Of a stretch of 64,000 nt of DNA, positions 11,881 through 64,000 are shown one piece after another (the first letter of the stretch is position 1; each line of letters begins with the position of its first letter). The stretch is from Amaurobius ferox (Eukaryota; Arthropoda; Arachnida; Araneae; Amaurobiidae). The position numbers and the translations under genes are program-made. The notes beneath the pieces are model-generated. The model had not been told where the DNA came from, ran no database searches, and saw only the letters and a program-made list of their open reading frames with translations. The stretch spans positions 2,380,106 to 2,444,105 of the forward strand of contig OX578149.1 of assembly GCA_951213105.1 (NCBI GenBank), read 5' to 3'.

Positions 11881-11969
11881 GAAGATGTAAACCAAATTTT
11901 GCATGAAAAATTGCTTTGTAAAAATTTTTTAAGTACTTCATTTTGCAAAGATGCTATGAAGTCTTCAGT

Positions 11970-12092
11970 GCATGCAAAAATAACAAAGTGAAATATACAG
12001 TGGGTGCAAAAATAACAAAATGAAATATACAGCGAGTGCCAAAATAACAAGATGAAATATACAGTGCATGCAAAAATAACAAAATGAAATTT
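11970..12092 (+). repeat. Minisatellite, ~32 bp x ~4
   Basis: Repeats of a unit like GTGCAAAAATAACAAAATGA followed by AATATACA. There is a handful of substitutions per copy and no coding potential. Confidence 0.85.
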
Positions 12093-12681
12093 TGTGTCTT
12101 ATTTTTTTGATGCCCAACATAAATGCTTCGATTTTAAAAATGCTCACTGTCAAACCTATATCTTTTTTACCTATGTGAAGTACCCATGTCAATATTGGGT
12201 GGGAATTATCCCTGGAAATACATTTTGTTTTACAAATTATGAACATTTTTGTCTCCCCCCCCTCTCTTTCTGGGAAGGAAAACAGAGTGTTACGAGAAAT
12301 GGAAAAAAATTTGGACGCTTATAACTCCAAACTTGAGAGATAAAATTGCAAACACCTCCAGATTGTTTTGTCGTAAACAAGGTTCAAATATCGTCAATAA
12401 AATCGCACTCATAAATCAATAAATATGCCAACTCCATTTGCAGATTGGAGCATTCCAAAAAGTTCAGACACCTACATTTTGGGTAGAAGACATTAAAAGA
12501 TTGCATTCGATTGTTTAACTGTAAATATTTAAATTATCAAATGAAGTTCTTTTTCAAAGTTAATAAGGAAAAAAGCTAACATATTCATGTGTGTTATAGT
12601 ACATAAACAGTTAATGAGTTTTTCGGTGCTAAAGGCTCAATATATTCTAGTGTTAGCGTATGCATTACTCTTCATACGCTA

Positions 12682-14144
12682 CCCGACACAGAAAATGCAA
12701 CACCATAAAAGAGCGAATACAATGGGATGATAAAGGACACATAGACAGAGATCTGCCCACACAAAAAGCTACTGCAAGCCTTCAGGTCAGTCGTGTGGTC
12801 TGGGTCTTCCACACAGACAGAGATGGCATATATAAATAGGTGATGTTAATTCCAGAAGGATAATGTAATGCGGTAATGGCATAGACAGGGTGATCAGTAG
12901 GCAGTAGGAACACCTCTTGCGGCGATACAAGCAGCAACTCCTTAACGAATAAATGCAATGAGTGTGCGAATAGTTTCCTGAAGAACAGATGACCCTATGC
13001 CTTCGACCCTTCTCCACAGGTCAGTTTCTGCTTGAGGTGGGGCAGAGCAGTCAAATGATGGCCAATCACGCTCCACACATGCTCGATGGGTGATAGATCT
13101 GTAGACAGCAGAGGCCAAGGAAGCACCTGGATATCTTGCTCAGCCTATCTGCTGATGGTTGTCATGTGTGGTCATGCATTATTTTGCTGGGAAACAGCAT
13201 TTTGCAACCGCTGAAGGCAGGGCAGTGCAATTGGCCACAGCACCTCATCTACATATTGTCGTGCCATCATTGTGCCTCTGATATGGACCATAGGTGACTG
13301 GCTATCGAAGCTGATGGCACCCCAAACCATGATACTGCGTTATTGAGCAGTATGGTGTTCAATAGTCGCAGCAGAATTGGATCTGTTTTCACGTCGCTTC
13401 CAGACTCTCATAAGGCAACCATCATTCGACAAACAGAACTGGGACTCGTCGCTGAACATTATCATGTCCCACAGTCGTCCAAGAGGCTCGGGCCTGACAC
13501 CACTGCAATCTCTCATGTCGGTGTCTTGTCATCAATGGCAGTTTTCGTAAAGGATGGTTTGAGTGCAAGCCACTTTCTGTCAATTGCCGAGAAAGTGTTT
13601 TCACTGATATTGGAACATCCAATGTACCCTGAAAATTCTACAGAATGTCGACAGTCATCATTTGTGGGACTGCCACAGCATGCCTTCGAATGCATCGAGT
13701 AACTTGTACTGGCGTACGCCTGGATAGACCCGGACCACTGCGACAATTCACAAGCCCTTCTTCAATTCATCTTCAAATCCTTTGCACAATGGACGCATCT
13801 ATGCGTGTTTCAGCGGCGATAAGCCGGTACGGCCACCCAGCCATATGTAGGCTTAAAATGAATCTTCTCGCATGATTGTCCAAATGCTGAAACGGACTTC
13901 GGCGCCAGCAGCTAAGCATCTCTTCAACGTGTCTTCTGAAATAAGAAACAACTCGGAAAACGGGGTTTCGTAGGTAACAGACAGTAACAACTGTTGGCTC
14001 ATCTGCCTTTTCCATCTCTTTTATCCCACGCTCTAATCACGTGGCCTACTTGTATTTCAGATCATCTGCATACATCAGCATTTGTCTAGCAATTTGCTTA
14101 ACTATACGGCCAAAGCTTTATGGTGTTGCATTTTGTATGTGGGT
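12682..14144 (-). mobile_element. Tc1/mariner transposon with TIRs and TA target site
   Basis: Ends read TA|CCCGACACAGAAAATGCAAC... on the left and the reverse complement of CCCACATACAAAATGCAACA...|TA on the right; about 28 bp of terminal inverted repeat can be aligned, sharing AAAATGCAACACCATAAA. TA flanks both sides. Length is 1463 bp, typical for the superfamily. It contains a degraded transposase in antisense orientation to the window. Confidence 0.85.
12860..13960 (-). pseudogene. Tc1-like transposase, inactivated
   Basis: Minus-strand fragments in several frames align to Tc1 transposases. These are an N-terminal helix-turn-helix piece (FQHLDNHARRFILSLHMAGW, then PYRLIAAETR), a middle piece with LTESGLHSNHPLRKLPLMTR and HERLQWCQARASW, a DDE-region piece with HDHT and a catalytic-domain end resembling LPWP...LSPIEHVW, and a C-terminal piece with RVEGIGSSVLQETIRTLIAF. 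Stops and frame changes separate them, so no functional enzyme is possible. In a live element it would cut and paste between TA sites. Confidence 0.85.
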
Positions 14145-14790
14145 TAGTGTATTAGCAATAGGAATACTATTTTTAAAAATTCCGCTGTGTCAAAATAGCA
14201 AATTGCACAAAAGCCATCATTTCTAATGGGACTACATTGGTCCTGTGAGATCTGCTCCAACAAGGAGTACCCTGGCCGGTCTTTCTAGTTGGCTGTGTGC
14301 TCTATCGTTTTCTTGCATATTAATGCAGCATCATGCAAAATGAGATTCGTTTGGAAAAATGGCTGCTCTACCTATTGTCCACACAACATTGAAGACACAT
14401 AGCTACACTTTACACTAGAAACACGAAACATTAGAAAAACCGCATGTTTGAACAGCATACAAAATGCAGAGTCCTGAATTCTCAATGTGGAGCTTGCCAT
14501 AATCTTACACCCTGAGGACGAGGATAAGTCTTGGGATAAATCTGAGGATAAGAGCATGGGCATGTGAGTGACATCACATGGAGAATGTTGTCCTTACACT
14601 TCCAAAACAAAATATTCGTATGCTTAGCAGTGTGGCAATTTTCATTATTTCTGCATTAAATATAGTTACTTTAGGAATTTACAATTGTTTAATATCTCAT
14701 TTCAGTAGGATACTAGCCGAATATCCATTGAAAATTAACGGTCAAGCAATAAGCAACCCCTGAATAATGTAAATTTTTGAATAATTCGAG
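14145..14790. other. Flank between transposon and tandem array
   Basis: No gene or repeat identified. Short open stretches on both strands have no recognisable domain. Confidence 0.4.
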
Positions 14791-16322
14791 TTTCAGATTT
14801 ATTTGGCAAATTGAATATTTTGGTGTGCAGAACCACCCCCTAAAGAACAAAATATTGGAAAACTTAAGTAGTCACTTCTACTTTTCGAACTATATACCCA
14901 TACACCAAATTAAAGTCTCTTATCTCATCCCGAAGTATGCTATTTTATCATTTCACCTTTCAACGGTTTTCTGGAGCATCCCCTTAAATGAACATTTTTG
15001 AAAAACTCTATTCCTCTTGGGTTTTTTATCAGATGATTGGCCCATATATCAAATATATCAAGCCTCTATCACATTTAAAAGGATGAGTGTTTCATTTATT
15101 CAGAAAATCAAACATTTTGGTGTGCGGCACCCCTTAAAGTAGCAAATATTGGAAATTTGAAATTGCCCAATTTCGTCCTTTCAAATTATCTACCAGTACA
15201 CTAAATTTGAAGTCTCTATCTTATCGCAAAGCATGCTTTTTCTATCATTTCAACTTTCAAATATTTTTCTGTGTAGCATCCATCCACTTAAATGAACATT
15301 TTTGAAAAACTGTATTCATCTTCGGTTTTTTATCAAATAATTAGCCCATATATCAAATTTCGAGCCTCTCTCAAATTGTAAAGGAGGTGTTTCTCATTTG
15401 TTCATCAAATCGAACATTTACTGCTTGGCACAATAGCAAATGTTCAAAAACAGAAATTGGACACTTTCTTCCTTTCCAACTATTTACCTTTAAATCAAAT
15501 TCGAAGTCTCTATTTTATTGCGAAGGATGCTTTTTCTATAATTCCAACTTTTGAATGTTTTTGTGTGGAGTACCTACCCCCTTAAATGAACAATTTTTAA
15601 AAACTCTATTCTTCTTGGGTTTTTTTATCAACTGATTGGCCTATATATCAAATATCAGCCCTGTATCACATTTTAAAAAGGGTGTTTCACATCTATTCTG
15701 AAAATCGAACATTTGGGTTTGCGGCACTCCCTAAAGTAGAAAATACGGGAAAACTTAAATTGCACATACTCTTCTTTTCTAACTATCTACCCGTACATCA
15801 AATTTGAAGCCTCTATTCCATCCTGAAGCAGTTTTTTGTCATTTCACCTTTCGAATGTTTTTCTCTGGAGCACTCTCTTAAACAAACATTTTTGAAACAC
15901 TCTTTAGTTTTGGATGTTTTCATCAAATGATTAGCCCTATACCAAATTTCAAGCCTTTATCAAATTTTAAAGCAGGCGTTTCTCGTTTGTTCGGCAAATC
16001 AAACATTTTGGTGTGGCGCACCCCCTAAATTAGCAAATATTGAAAATCTGAAATTGCACACTTTCTTCCTTTCGAACGGTTTACCCATACACCAAATTTG
16101 AAGCCTTTCTCAACTCAAAGTATGCTTTCCTATCATTTCACTTTTTGAACGTTTTTGGGTGGAAGAACCTGTACAGAACATTTTTGAAAAATTCGAATTT
16201 TCCAGGTGGTTTATGGAATGGTCGATCCATGTACCAAGTTGCAAGTCTATCTATTCAGGAAGTGCCTGAAAAAATGCGTAACAGACAGACAGATGGACAC
16301 TTGGCAATTATTATATATAGAT
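14790..16322 (+). repeat. Tandem array of ~298 bp units, 5 copies
   Basis: The landmark ATTTTGGTGTG...GCACCCC recurs at about 14816, 15113, 15413, 15710 and 16006 (spacing 296-300). Each unit continues with AGCAAATATTGG, CACTTTCTTCCTTTCGAACT, ACACCAAATTTGAAG, ATCATTTCACCTTTC and AACATTTTTGAAAAACTCTA. The last unit ends in ACAGACAGACAGATGGACAC and TTATATATAGATAG. The units diverge by roughly 10-20%. Confidence 0.85.
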
Positions 16323-16585
16323 AGCTAAATTTATCTTCTTTGATGGATATTTTTAATTTACCGGAAAATAAAATATTCACTTTTAATAAAATATATGCAG
16401 AAAGTTTTTTTAAGAAAATTCGTTATGTATCTTTTCTTTCTCACTCACATATACATTGCAGAATTTTCTAGTAAATAAAAACATCTTCAGAACGTTAGCT
16501 AGTGACTACGGTAAAAATGAGTAGCAGTGTACATTCACTTAAAATGCACATTAGCAAATGAAATTTTTAAACATATATTGTTTTA

Positions 16586-17490
16586 AACAAAGTGTTTATG
16601 ACTTTGGTCATTCTGTCAGTCCGTTCGCGTGATAATTGCCATAAAAATGACTTTATCAAAATCAAATTTCAGTATGGTGTTGAGACAGTCTGTGGGTCAT
16701 ATGGGAATGTAAATGATTCACACAATTAGTTTTGGAATTCACCCAATTAATTTTGGATTGAACCCGGGTTATAAAAATGAAATACACTGAACTCTTTGGT
16801 ACCAATTTTTCAAACATTTTTTTAAGCAAAGTTAAAATTCGCAAATTGTTTAAAAAATTTCAGCAAAATAGGTTTGGTAGTATTTTAAATAAAAATTAAA
16901 ATAATAACAACACCCATATAATATGAAGAGATCACGTGATCACTTCAAAATAAAATAGAGGATCCCTCTTTTTTTTCCCATAATAAAAATCGTGATTTTT
17001 AAAGTTCTTTTTAATTTATATTAAGTGTTGTCCATTCTAAAATCGCTTAATTTTTGCGTATTTTCTTTGTATCTATATTCTGCGTCAAAGGAATTACAAT
17101 ATTTTTGAAATTAAATAATCATAAAACTTTGAATATTTCTACAACAAAGACTAATTTTAATGGATGCATAATGCAAACAGATGATTGTGAGATGAGTTGT
17201 ATAAGAATTGCTGAATTATTTTATGCACAATTATTGAACTCTGGAGTCTGGAATAAAAGTGTATGAATGAAATATTTACCACTTTTACATACAGAGCCAG
17301 ACAATTTCTATTTTGATATCGTCATTTGAATAAAGCTCATTTTTTTCAACGAAGTCTGAGGTTTTCAAGTATAATAAATTATTATAGTTCTGTGATAATT
17401 AAAAAAATATCTCCGGTGAATGTATCACATTTCAGAGATGTTTAAATAAAATTGCATTTCAGTTAGAAAGTGTTTCATAATAAAGAAAAA
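16586..17490 (+). mobile_element. MITE-like repeat family M, plus-strand copy
   Basis: Starts near AAGTGTTTATGACTTTGGTC and runs through TAAAAATGACTTTATC, ACCCGGGTT, ACACCCATATAATATGAAGA, TGTATAAGAATTGCTGAATT and AGAGCCAGACAATTTCTATT to AGAAAGTGTTTCATAA. A full-length family member (24135-25165) is about 1.03 kb with short terminal inverted repeats related to AACACTTTTCAAC. No transposase is encoded; open stretches are not conserved. Confidence 0.75.
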
Positions 17491-17496
17491 AAAAAA

Positions 17497-18243
17497 GGAA
17501 ATTGTCTGCCTCTCTATATAAAATCAATGAATAATTTCATCCATATCACTTATATTCCAGGCTCTAGAGTTAAATAACTCTATGTGATAAAAGTTCAGCA
17601 ATTCTTATACAACTCATATTACAATCGCTTGATTTGTTTACTTTCTGCATGCTATAGAAATTAGGCTTCACTGTAAGAATAATCAAAATTTAGTGATAAT
17701 TTAAAAATTTTTAATTGCGTTGGCACAGAATTTAGATACGCAGATAATATGCAAAAATAAAGAGGTTTTAGGATGGATGCAACATTAAATATAAATTTAA
17801 ACAACATGATTTTTTGAGGAAAAAAATGGATGCCATATTTTGTTTTGAAATTAATCATGTGATCTCTTCAGATAATAAGAGTGTCATTATTATTTCAATT
17901 TTTATTTAATAAATTACATGACATATTTTGCTGAATTTTTTTACACATTTTAAGTGATAATTTGAATATTTCCTATGATTTTCAAAGCGTGAATTTGTGA
18001 ATTTTAACTCTGCTTAAAAATGTTTGAAAAATTATGTCCCATGGGGTTTAATATATTTCATTTTTTCAACCCGGGTTCCATCCAAAACTAATTGGGTGGT
18101 ATTATTCATTTTCATTCCCATATGTTCCACAAACCGTCTCAACAACATACTAAAATTTCATTTTGGTAAAGTCATTTTTACGGCAGTTATCGAGTGAACG
18201 GACAGAATGAACAAAGTCATAAATGCTTTACAACTATGTTGGA
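17497..18243 (-). mobile_element. MITE-like repeat family M, inverted partner copy
   Basis: Reverse complement of the first ~725 bp of the neighbouring copy, from AGGCAGACAATTTC back to CAACATAGTTGTAAAGCATT. Together the two form a long imperfect inverted repeat with a spacer of about 180 bp, ending some 360 bp downstream of the helicase gene's candidate poly(A) site. Confidence 0.75.
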
Positions 18244-18602
18244 AAGTGGTTAAAATTAACAGAGAAGATAGTATTTTGAGTATGTATGGTTTTTGTCAAT
18301 TAGTAGATTTTTTTTTTTTTAAGTACCAAAAATTATCCATTTAATATTTTAGAAGTTTTAACATTCCTTACATTGTTAGCTAAATTATAAAAAAGATGCT
18401 AGGTCAAGCATTAGCTTTAGAATAAGTGTGATATACATGCATAGTTACTTAGAAGCATAATAGGATGGAAATAAATAAAGTAGATTGTGCTATTATATAG
18501 ATATACTTAGATGTTTGTTAATCCAGTCTTGTTTAACATAAAAAGTCTACTTTAGATCAAATGAAAAACGTGTAATAATGCACTCATCTAATAATAAAAC
18601 TT

Positions 18603-18608
18603 TTTATT
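18603..18608 (-). terminator. Candidate poly(A) signal AATAAA of the DDX42-like gene
   Basis: On the minus strand a perfect AATAAA lies about 134 bp past the stop codon. It is the first canonical hexamer that fits a short 3' UTR. AT richness makes chance matches likely, so this is tentative without transcript data. Confidence 0.5.
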
Positions 18609-18741
18609 TATGTTCAGTTGAAAAAACTTTATAGAAACAAATCACTACAAACAAAGAAAATGCTGAACAGTCTTTAAAAATGAAAACATTATGTACACAT
18701 ATAATACACTTGATTCAATACCACATATGACTTTAATAACA

Positions 18742-60504
<41,763 letters not shown>

Positions 60505-60654
60505 CTGTAAAGAAAAAAAAGAGGCATGGATGAAACAAAAAACAAAAAGTCAGGTTTTGTGAGCTTTAATTGAATCACATGTGATTTAAAATTAAAATTA
60601 AATAGGGAAAAATATTCAAGCAAATATGCAAATAATCTATAATAAATAGGCAAA

Positions 60655-61400
60655 TATGCGAGATAGAAAAACTAAATAATGTTTATTTAAAATTTTAAAC
60701 TTCACTTTTAAAATTTACATCTCATTAACTAAATAGATTAAACATCTTAAATAAATAAATAAATGAAGGGAAGAGAAGAGACTGAAAAAGAGCGTGAATG
60801 TACTTATATACTGCGAAACATCGCTGCCACAGATTGTAAACGAAATTACCGATGAATGATAAAATAATTAATGACAGACGATTTTAATATTACGGTCAAC
60901 CAATCAAAAACTCGAAATTTTAAAGAGGACAGGAATTTTAAAGCAGACGAAAATTAAAAAGAAATGAAGTGAAACAATTTGGAATATACGAATTCGGCAA
61001 TAATTTAAATATGAACGATTCTAAAATATTTAAAAAGCTGAAAATAGAATAAAATTGAAAAATCGCGATAAATTAACGAATTCTTAACAGAGAACAATAA
61101 ATTTGGAATCAAATCAAAGGGAATAAAAGGGGCAATTTATGGAATCACAAATTAGCTAATTTAAACAAATTTAAATTGCTGAAACTTAAAAAGAACGAAC
61201 TTTCACCATTTTGAACACAATAACTATGGAATAGAACCTATTTGGAACAGAAGAATATCAAAAACCTAAACAATTGGAAAATTAATAACTAAAAGAGAAT
61301 TACTATATAAATAAGACCCCTGAACACGTTTAGATTAAAAACAAACTGCCTTAAATTAATAAATAGCCAAAAAATAACCCAACACTAGTCAGCACAGTGA
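60655..61400 (+). repeat. Dispersed repeat family R, copy 3 (shorter)
   Basis: Same strand as copies 1 and 2 and sharing the blocks TTAATGACAGACGATTTTAA, AATTAAAAAGAAATGAAGTG and TTGAAAAATCGCGATAAATT and the same end, but with a large internal deletion. Confidence 0.8.
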
Positions 61401-62428
61401 TTTGAAAGCTAAGCTTTTCATTCACTTGTGTGTTTCTCAAAACTTTATAGTCTGAAGAGTTGTACCTTGCCAGTAATAAAAGCTGTTTCTTAAAATGTTT
61501 AACATGGAAGGATATAAACAAACATATGCAAGGGAAATTATGCTTATAACCAAAGGAGTGATTGAATATAAGAAAAAAGTATTTTATCTTCAGTCTAATG
61601 AATAAATTTCTTATTCTGGTAGCACAAGCTCCCTACAGTATCACCAAAGAGCTACGTACTACCTTTCACAAGATTTTGCAAGAGTTTCTAGTGCGAGCGA
61701 TGAAAATAATAAATAGCCTAAATTAGCTGATTTTCTACAATACCTTACGAAGCTTTATTGTATTTTTTGTTTTATTTTTCATCCAGATGCTACAAAAATA
61801 TAAAAAAGGGTGCAACTACATACAGAAAAAGAAAGTTCCGACTCTGACTTCGATAGAGAAACTATTGGCAATTCAGAGCCTGAGTTATCAAACATGGAAA
61901 GTAAAGAAACATCTCATGTCCCAAAAGTGGGTTATCATAAAATATTGAGAAATGCGAAACATAAAGGTTTCTTGGAATCGTTCAGTTTTGAGAGAATTGG
62001 AGGAGACATGATGTACATGACCTGAAGCAAATAATGTATCCGAAGTTGAACCAAATTAAAGCGATTCTTAATCTCAATTTTCCATGAGAAATGACTGAAT
62101 TCACATGTGTGGTTGAATAGCTCACGTGTTCTTTTCTTATTAATTTTCACTTTTCTGATTACAGAATTAACTTTTATAAAAGCTTTCTTGCACTGCTTAC
62201 AATAAAAATTAAAAGTAGTATTAACTTTCTGTAATAAAATATAACCTTTGTTCTTATGTAAAGGCATATATTTTTATCATTTTAATATTGACTTCATAAT
62301 CAAAGACTTATCTCTAGACATTGAAATACTTGACCCATATTAGAAGTTTTACTTATTTAATACTAGCCGTCTTTGGCACCAGCCTGTTCGCTATCCTTGA
62401 AAATTCTGACCGTACCAAACTCGCTGGC
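61400..62428. other. Intron sequence with an unassigned open stretch
   Basis: 61810-62025 on the plus strand is open, with an acidic, serine-rich start (KESSDSDFDRE). I recognise no domain and see no splice or promoter context supporting a gene. An open stretch on the minus strand (61935-62267) likewise has no clear domain. Confidence 0.3.
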
Positions 62429-62429
62429 G

Positions 62430-62655
62430 CGACCTACCAGAAAGGTGTAAGGTAACTATTTGAACAGCCAGGAAGTGCCATCCAATTTAGACAGGAACCC
62501 AGTGGGGGAGGCATCCACAGGGACTGTACCCTCCTTCCCCTACTACCAACATCTCTGAAGGACTTATGGACCCACATGTTTAACGTCATTGTACTCCGCT
62601 TGAACACGGGCCTAACGAGTGTAATTCCTGCAGGCTAACCACTGGGCTACCGCAC
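62430..62655 (-). mobile_element. SINE copy lacking the B box region
   Basis: Minus strand: head GGTGCGGTAGCCCAGTGGTT, then a deletion of about 35 bp that removes the B box and CACTGCCAAAACTGC, then the normal body and TTCAAATAGTTACC tail. Confidence 0.85.
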
Positions 62656-62691
62656 CCTCCGTGACAATCTCCATAACTTTCTTTTTATTCA

Positions 62692-62885
62692 CCCAATTTA
62701 GACTGGAACCCAGTGGGGGAGGCATCCACAGGGACCGTACCCTCCTTCCCCTACCACCAACCTCTCGGAAGGACTTACGGACCCACATGTTTAACGTGAT
62801 CGTACTCCGCATGAATACGGCAGCAGTTTTGGCAGTGGCAGGAATCGAACCCGGACCTACTGAGTGCAATTCCTGTAAGCTAACT
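62692..62885 (-). mobile_element. SINE copy truncated at both ends
   Basis: Minus strand: starts near AGTTAGCTTACAGGAATTGC, with B box GGTTCGATTCC and body intact, ending at CTAAATTGGGTG without the tail. It is adjacent to the previous copy in the same orientation. Confidence 0.85.
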
Positions 62886-64000
62886 TCCTGCATGCTAATT
62901 TAAATTTTATAATGACCATATGCTAAGCTCTTAATTCCATCATCCTCATTGCATCGTTCCATCATTTAAAAGTATTATTTATCCATATTATTATTATTTA
63001 TCATTATTATTTATCTATAAAATTAAAATATCCATCGTTCCATCAATCATCCATATTGTTCCACCAATCCATAAATATAATAATTTCAAATACATCACCA
63101 CTATACAATACATATTCTAAGCTCTTAATTAATTTAAAACCGGAAGCTCGGTCTCCATGGAAAAAGGGAAAAAACTTCTGCGGGGAAAGAACTCCTTTAG
63201 CGGATTGCCGAGAAATTTAAAATCATGACGTCTTTAAAATTGCGATCCTGCAGGCAATTTTCATTATTTCTTGACCAGATAGGACTTGTAAGAATGCCAG
63301 ATATTTCAACTTTCTAGAAATGTAAATTATTAGTCGAAATCATGAGTACTTTTTACTATGCGAGAATTTAAAAACCAAAAATCGTTTTTTTGAGCCAAAA
63401 GTGAGTTTTGTTTTAAAATCTTTAAAAAATATTAGAATTTGTGCTTGAGGTTGAAATTGATATATTTTTACTCGCAATTGTCTGCTTTTTCCGGTGGTGT
63501 GATTTGTTTTTTTCTACGACGTCTGGATCACGGAGAAAAAAGAACAAAAAGGGCAAAAAACGGTGAAAATCGTATAAAACATTAAATAACAACAACAACA
63601 AAAAAAAATTAAAATTTTAAAAATCAGTTTTCGCGTATCCCCATTTTAAAAATCGGTTTTCATGTATCCCCGTTTTAAAAATCGGTTTTCACGTGTCGAT
63701 CTCAAAATTTGTGACTTCGCTTCTCACTTTGTGATATTTTCAGAATATTTGTGATCTATTTCCGATTCTTTTACTTTTGTAACCTGTAGATACAAATACA
63801 AAAATACAAACGTCAATCACGATCCATTCCCACACCCCGATAGCAGAAAACTGCACAGTGGAAAACAACTGAATGTCACGATTTGCATTCGCGTGATTTC
63901 TGCCTAGAAAGGGGGAAAATAAGGGCAGCTGAGCAAAAACCGGGAGATTGAGCGACTTACCCGGGAGACATAGCAAAAAAACGGGAATCTCCCAGTAAAA
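62886..64000. other. Window end, intron or 5' flank, no gene recognised
   Basis: AT-rich with short simple repeats. No further helicase exon (Walker A or Q motif) is visible on the minus strand. Confidence 0.45.
63613..63700 (+). repeat. 29 bp minisatellite x 3
   Basis: Unit ATTTTAAAAATCGGTTTTCA followed by TGTATCCCC; copies start at 63613, 63642 and 63671. Confidence 0.92.

Noticed and set aside
61810..62025. Acidic serine-rich plus-strand open frame
   Set aside because: No domain and no transcription evidence; could be a remnant of an unknown element.

Overview
This window is AT-rich, intron-dense eukaryotic DNA from an invertebrate. Jockey-type LINE ORF1 remnants, Tc1/mariner, hAT, piggyBac and MITE-like elements and a tRNA-derived SINE point to an arthropod; the species cannot be resolved from sequence alone. 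I see one host gene. The rest is transposable elements, satellites and featureless AT-rich DNA.

Host gene: the 3' part of a DDX42-type (SF3b125) DEAD-box RNA helicase lies on the minus strand. Twelve coding exons run from 60504 down to a stop at 18742-18744. All splice junctions obey GT-AG, all phases join, and the exons sum to 1290 bp (429 residues plus stop). They carry helicase motifs Ia, GG, Ib, II (DEAD), III, IV, V and VI, then a short tail ending in the SRWDS terminus seen in vertebrate DDX42. The 5' exons (start codon, Q motif, Walker A) lie beyond 64000. A candidate poly(A) signal is at 18603-18608. Introns range from 75 bp to 8.2 kb and are filled with repeats.

Layout: 1-1050 is AT-rich. 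1050-8600 is a large imperfect inverted structure: a minus-strand LINE ORF1 remnant, a 4.4 kb array built around the palindrome ATGGGCGCCCAT with several orientation switches, then a plus-strand remnant of the same LINE family. 8600-12100 holds degenerate repeats and a SINE. 12682-14144 is a decayed Tc1/mariner element bounded by TA. 14790-16320 is a tandem array of about 298 bp units. 16590-18243 is an inverted pair of a MITE-like family that recurs at 24140, 40350 and 41836.

Inside the helicase introns are: a perfect 135 bp inverted repeat (19825-20155); a composite element with about 170 bp internal repeats (25885-28010); a minisatellite of exactly 45 x 43 bp with higher-order structure (32399-34333); two LINE reverse transcriptase fragments (35700-36560 minus, 43470-44180 plus); three same-strand copies of an unclassified repeat of up to 1.7 kb; a 190 bp tandem duplication (52501-52880); a hAT element with perfect 8 bp target duplication carrying a nested SINE and a nested MITE (53177-56135); and a 696 bp piggyBac derivative (58601-59296).

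I found no convincing new gene system. The strongest second-look items are the orientation-switching array, 50-66 bp insertions made only of the SINE 3' tail but flanked by target duplications, the 43 bp higher-order repeat, and the nested hAT.
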